Shown: in pieces, positions 5,090 to 7,946 of the stretch
Layout of the letters: every line of letters begins with the position of its first letter
Numbering within the stretch: the stretch's first letter is position 1
Assembly (NCBI GenBank): GCA_002254405.1
Contig: NJDH01000039.1
Location: forward strand, 1-7,946
Origin: Candidatus Altarchaeales archaeon ex4484_96
GTDB taxonomy: Archaea > Altiarchaeota > Altiarchaeia > IMC4 > QMZM01
Length of the DNA stretch: 7,946 nt
Reading direction: 5' to 3'
Notes under the pieces: generated by a model
Told to the model about the DNA's origin: nothing
Databases searched by the model: none
The model's input: only the letters and a program-made list of their open reading frames with translations
Program-made: the position numbers and the translations under genes

Positions 5090-6150
5090 GAGTTAAGTAT
5101 CGTCCATATCCTTGATGCAATATCTGGCAGGGCAACAACCTCATTAACGGCCCCGGATTCGATGGCTGACTTAGGCATACTATATATGATGGATGTTCTT
5201 TCATCCTGCGCTATTGTTTGACCGCCGGCTTGCTTGATTTTTTTCATACCCTTGGTTCCGTCTTTACCCATCCCGGTTAATATCACACCGATTATGTTGG
5301 CACCATATTGTTTAGCCACGGATTCCATTGTAACATCAATGGAAGGCTTTATTCCAATAAAATCAGGGTCTTCATCCAGCCGGATAACATTCTTGTATTT
5401 GCCTTTAATCTTTTCTTTTAATATCCTCAGATTCAACCCCCCGGGGGCTATATAAACCTTTCGGGCGATTAGCAGATCACCGTCTTGTGCCTCAACAACA
5501 TGAAGCGGGGTCAGGGAATCAAACCACCGGGCCAGTGATGTGGTGAACTTAGGAGGCATATGCTGCACGATGATAACTGCGGCGTTTATTTTCTCAGGTA
5601 GTCGGGTAATAATTTTACATAGGGTTTTAGGTCCGCCGGTTGAGGCCCCTAGCACAACAACGGTTTTAGCCTCAGAAGTTGATGATGTTTTTTTTGTTAT
5701 CCTATGATGTTTACTGCACTTAGAGAGTTTCACCGAACAATGCAAATCGGCTTCATAAGCTGCTTTGGTCTTTGCTATTAATTCTTTTTGCACATCCTTC
5801 ATACGGAAAGAAATTTTTCTTTTATCTGGTTTGGTCACGAAATCAACAGCACCAGAATCAAGGCTTTTTATAGTTTCTGCAGCCCCATCGTATGTGAACG
5901 CACTGACCATCAAAACCGGCTTAGGCCTCTGCTTCATTATCTGTTTCACTGCGCTTATGCCGTCCATAACAGGCATATCGATGTCCATAGTAACAACATC
6001 CGGGTCAAGGGAGAGTACCTTATCGACTGCTTTCTGGCCGTCGGCTGCTGTGCCAACAACTTCAATCCCGGGATCAGCTGACAGCATATCTGAAATAACC
6101 TTGCGCATAAACGATGAATCATCGACAACCAATACCCTAATCTTTTTCAT
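5086..6150 (-). CDS. cheB: CheB, receptor protein-glutamate methylesterase with response-regulator domain
   Basis: CheB removes methyl groups from, and in some systems deamidates, MCP side chains when phosphorylated by CheA. The 354-residue protein has the full two-domain layout. The receiver domain (about 1-120) has Asp10-Asp11, phosphoacceptor Asp56 in TMDIDMPVMDG, Ser83 and Lys107 in TKP. A linker of about 40 residues follows, rich in Lys and containing His137-Cys138, Cys145 and His148-His149. The catalytic domain (about 162-354) has GASTGGP (168-174) with Ser170, QHMPP (196-200) with His197, and GMGKDGT (293-299) with Asp297, the complete Ser-His-Asp triad. The start is fixed by an in-frame stop at 6165-6163 shortly upstream. 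It lies 31 bases after cheW on the same strand and is probably the third gene of an MCP-cheW-cheB unit. The 3' end overlaps the cheC end by four bases. Confidence 0.96.
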   Translation of the reverse strand: MKKIRVLVVDDSSFMRKVISDMLSADPGIEVVGTAADGQKAVDKVLSLDPDVVTMDIDMPVMDGISAVKQIMKQRPKPVLMVSAFTYDGAAETIKSLDSGAVDFVTKPDKRKISFRMKDVQKELIAKTKAAYEADLHCSVKLSKCSKHHRITKKTSSTSEAKTVVVLGASTGGPKTLCKIITRLPEKINAAVIIVQHMPPKFTTSLARWFDSLTPLHVVEAQDGDLLIARKVYIAPGGLNLRILKEKIKGKYKNVIRLDEDPDFIGIKPSIDVTMESVAKQYGANIIGVILTGMGKDGTKGMKKIKQAGGQTIAQDERTSIIYSMPKSAIESGAVNEVVALPDIASRIWTILNS

Positions 6151-6181
6151 AATAAGATAGAATTAGATTACCTAAATAAAA

Positions 6182-6841
6182 TTATTTCTTTTTCTTTTTT
6201 GATTTAGACTTTCTTTTCTTCTTTTTTTTCCTGGTTTCCCCTGATTTACTTTTTTTTTCCTTATTCTTTTCTTCCTCCTCTTTTTCAGGTTCCAGCTCGG
6301 TTTCCGTTATTTCCTTAACATCTGCGAGTTCTGTCCTGTTACCGTGGTATTCGGCTGCCGCCAAACCCTCCCATTCCTCTTCAGAGAATAGTTCATCCAC
6401 ATCCAATAGGATAATAAAACGCTCTTGCTCCTCAAGTATTACGATTCCGTGGATGTAGTCTGCATGTATTTTTCTTGTTATGATATCGGGTGGCTCTTTC
6501 ACATGGTCGCTTGTTATTCTCAGCACATGGGATATGTCGTCTACGATAACGCCAATCATGCGGCCGTCTGTTTCCACCAGTATAATGTGGGTGCCGTCTT
6601 CGTCCTTGCCTAAATCAAACCTCTCCTTTAAATCAACGACAACAACAATCTTGCCCCTCACATTAATTATGCCCTTGATAACGGCAGGTGTTCGGGGTAC
6701 AGGAGTGATGCTGGGCATCTTGATTATCTCCCGCACCTTATGTATCTCGCAGGCGTATTCCTCATCCCCTAACTTGAAGACCACAATCTGCAGCTCATCA
6801 CCTGACTTTTCCTCCATCCCGCCGTAGTTTGCTGGAGCCAT
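6182..6841 (-). CDS. cheW: CheW coupling protein with extended acidic-then-basic C-terminal tail
   Basis: CheW links MCP tips to the kinase CheA in the chemosensory array. Residues 15-155 form a typical CheW domain: QIVVFKLGDEEYACEIHKVREII, then PRTPAVIKGIINVRGKIVVVVDL, in which Arg62 corresponds to the conserved receptor-interface arginine, and VIVDDISHVL (98-107). After the domain comes a low-complexity extension of about 60 residues: a Glu-rich block (about 171-191) and then a Lys/Arg block (192-219, 19 of 28 residues basic). CheW proteins are usually about 140-170 residues, so the tail is an addition. An alternative start at Met9 is possible. The gene follows the MCP stop by 12 bases and is in the same reading frame as the MCP, so the two are separated by one TAA and four sense codons. 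No clear ribosome-binding site precedes the ATG. Confidence 0.95.
   Translation of the reverse strand: MAPANYGGMEEKSGDELQIVVFKLGDEEYACEIHKVREIIKMPSITPVPRTPAVIKGIINVRGKIVVVVDLKERFDLGKDEDGTHIILVETDGRMIGVIVDDISHVLRITSDHVKEPPDIITRKIHADYIHGIVILEEQERFIILLDVDELFSEEEWEGLAAAEYHGNRTELADVKEITETELEPEKEEEEKNKEKKSKSGETRKKKKKRKSKSKKKKK
6250..6258 (-). repeat. A9 tract (coding strand) in the CheW tail
   Basis: The minus strand carries nine consecutive A residues within codons 195-198 of cheW, just before the most basic part of the tail. Adding one A reads Lys-Glu-Lys-Lys-Lys then TAA, removing the last 21 residues. Losing one A enters another open frame with a different basic tail. The tract is visible directly; any slippage is inference. 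Confidence 0.5.
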
Positions 6842-6853
6842 CTTATAAGCGGA

Positions 6854-7946
6854 TTATTTAGCCTCCTTAGCTGCTTTATCTTTATTGCCGGGTTCATTTT
6901 TTTCCCCTTCCTTTTTCTGTTCCTCTGATATCTTAAATTTCTCTATTTTACTATTCAACTCCTCGGCTAAATCACTGAATTCCTGTGATATGCGTGTAAC
7001 CTCATTTATTGCTCCCAGCTCCTCCTGTGTTGCGGCTGATATCTCCTGGGTTGCGCTTGCATTTTGTTGGGCTGCAGCCGTAATGCTCGAGATAATCTCC
7101 ACAACCTGCTGGGCGCCGCTTGACTGCTCTTGAGCGGATGCTGAAACCTCCTCAACCTGGGTTGACACATCAGATATGGCTTCGCTTATCTTCTCAAGAG
7201 ACTTCAGGGCATTACCCACAACATCGGTTCCCTCCTTGACCTTATTCGTGCTTTTCTGCATACTATCAACGCTTTTACTTGTGGATTCCTGCATTCCCTC
7301 AATTAGCTCGGATATCTTATCAGCTGCTCCTGCGCTTGATTCAGCAAGTTTTCTGACCTCATCAGCAACAACCGCGAAACCCCGCCCGGCGTCACCGGCT
7401 CTGGCTGCCTCAATTGTTGCATTCAAGGCTAGAAGATTAGTCTGTTCGGCTATGTGGGTTATGGTGCTGACAATCTTGCCTATCTCCTGGCTCTTCTCGT
7501 TTAGACCTGATATGCTTTCAGCAGACTCATCAACACTGCTTCTAATCTCAGACAGGCTCTCAAGCCCCTTGCCCGCACTCTCGCCCCCTTCCTGGGCTAC
7601 CTGGTTAACCTCATTAGCTTTCTCAGCTGTCTTCTCTATACTCGCAGCCATCAGATTAAGGGTGGAAGACATATCTATAACAGTCTTCCTGGCCTCCTCT
7701 GTTTTCTCGGACTGCTCCTGTGAGCTCTTGGATATCTCCTGGGTGGTTTTCGATATCTCCTCTGCCATGTCCCCTACCCGCTTGGCGTTGTTTTTAAGGT
7801 CTTCCCCGCCTAAAGTAAGAGCCTGGGATGTGGTCATAATACCGGATATCATCTCGGTGAATCCATCAACCATCTTGTTGATGTTCTGAGCAAGCCGGGA
7901 GAGATAAAAGCTTTTAAATTTCTCCTTAGCCTTAGCTGTTAAATCA
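6854..7946 (-). CDS. Methyl-accepting chemotaxis protein, cytoplasmic signalling domain (5' end outside the window)
   Basis: The reading frame is open to the window edge, so the ATG at 7873-7871 is probably internal; numbering below counts from it. Upstream codons 7945-7874 encode DLTAKAKEKFKSF then YLSRLAQNINK, which with the following MVDG resembles the second helix of a HAMP domain. A sensor region and membrane helices are therefore likely further upstream. The kinase-control tip is canonical: IAEQTNLLALNATIEAARAG (141-160), then DAGRGFAVVADEVRKLAE. About 150 residues lie on each side of the tip, roughly 22 heptads per helix, fitting the 44-helical receptor class. Candidate methylation pairs occur as Gln-Glu or Glu-Gln sites on the N-terminal helix (45-46, 52-54) and the C-terminal helix (248-250, 276-277, 283-285). 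Gln at such sites would need deamidation, by CheB or CheD. The C-terminus is a charged flexible tail without a CheR-binding pentapeptide. It is the first visible gene of the MCP-cheW-cheB unit. Confidence 0.95.
   Translation of the reverse strand, partial: DLTAKAKEKFKSFYLSRLAQNINKMVDGFTEMISGIMTTSQALTLGGEDLKNNAKRVGDMAEEISKTTQEISKSSQEQSEKTEEARKTVIDMSSTLNLMAASIEKTAEKANEVNQVAQEGGESAGKGLESLSEIRSSVDESAESISGLNEKSQEIGKIVSTITHIAEQTNLLALNATIEAARAGDAGRGFAVVADEVRKLAESSAGAADKISELIEGMQESTSKSVDSMQKSTNKVKEGTDVVGNALKSLEKISEAISDVSTQVEEVSASAQEQSSGAQQVVEIISSITAAAQQNASATQEISAATQEELGAINEVTRISQEFSDLAEELNSKIEKFKISEEQKKEGEKNEPGNKDKAAKEAK

Noticed and set aside
6854..7873. MCP starting at the ATG at 7873 as a complete soluble receptor
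   Set aside because: The frame stays open to the window edge, and the extra residues, DLT through NINK, look like the end of a HAMP domain, so the gene is cut by the window.
7176..7889. Long plus-strand open frame of 237 codons opposite the MCP
   Set aside because: Its Ser/Leu-rich composition is the mirror of a heptad coiled-coil gene, and the opposite strand has unmistakable MCP motifs.

Overview
The window is compact, moderately AT-rich prokaryotic DNA that reads as archaeal, most likely euryarchaeal-type, though I cannot name a lineage. The reasons are TATA-like boxes at spacings that suit short-leader or leaderless transcripts, few convincing Shine-Dalgarno sites, a secreted beta-propeller protein with a Thr/Ser-rich stalk, a MinD/CheC/CheB/CheW/MCP set, and LarB/LarC proteins. 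About 95% is coding and no stretch over 300 bases lacks a gene. I saw no tRNA, rRNA, CRISPR array, insertion sequence or attachment site.

Layout. (1) 54-2493, plus strand: a signal-peptide, single-pass membrane protein with an FG-GAP/VCBS-like propeller outside and a long Glu-rich tail inside, then a small two-helix membrane protein of unknown function. (2) 2494-3607, minus strand: larB then a stand-alone LarC C-terminal domain (LarC2), overlapping by 11 bases. These act in synthesis of the nickel-pincer nucleotide (NPN) cofactor of lactate racemase-type enzymes. (3) 3661-5089, plus strand: a MinD-type ATPase with a C-terminal amphipathic helix, then a CheC phosphatase. (4) 5086-7946, minus strand: a methyl-accepting chemotaxis protein (5' end outside the window), cheW and cheB, apparently one operon.

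How they fit together. The right half is part of a chemotaxis system. The MCP senses, CheW couples it to the kinase CheA (not in the window), CheB removes receptor methyl groups for adaptation, and CheC dephosphorylates CheY-P (CheY also not in the window). The MinD-type ATPase next to cheC is a candidate positioning factor for the array or motor. larB and minD are divergent across a 53-base spacer with a 12-base TATA-like palindrome that could serve both. Both convergent junctions have no spacer: one pair abuts exactly and the other overlaps by four bases.

The points most worth checking are the missing LarC1 domain, the MinD-CheC pairing, the degenerate second CheC site, the unusual CheW tail with a nine-A tract, and the integrin-like surface protein with homopolymer tracts near its 5' end. 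I do not see a clearly new multi-gene system; the novelty is in protein architectures and gene pairing.
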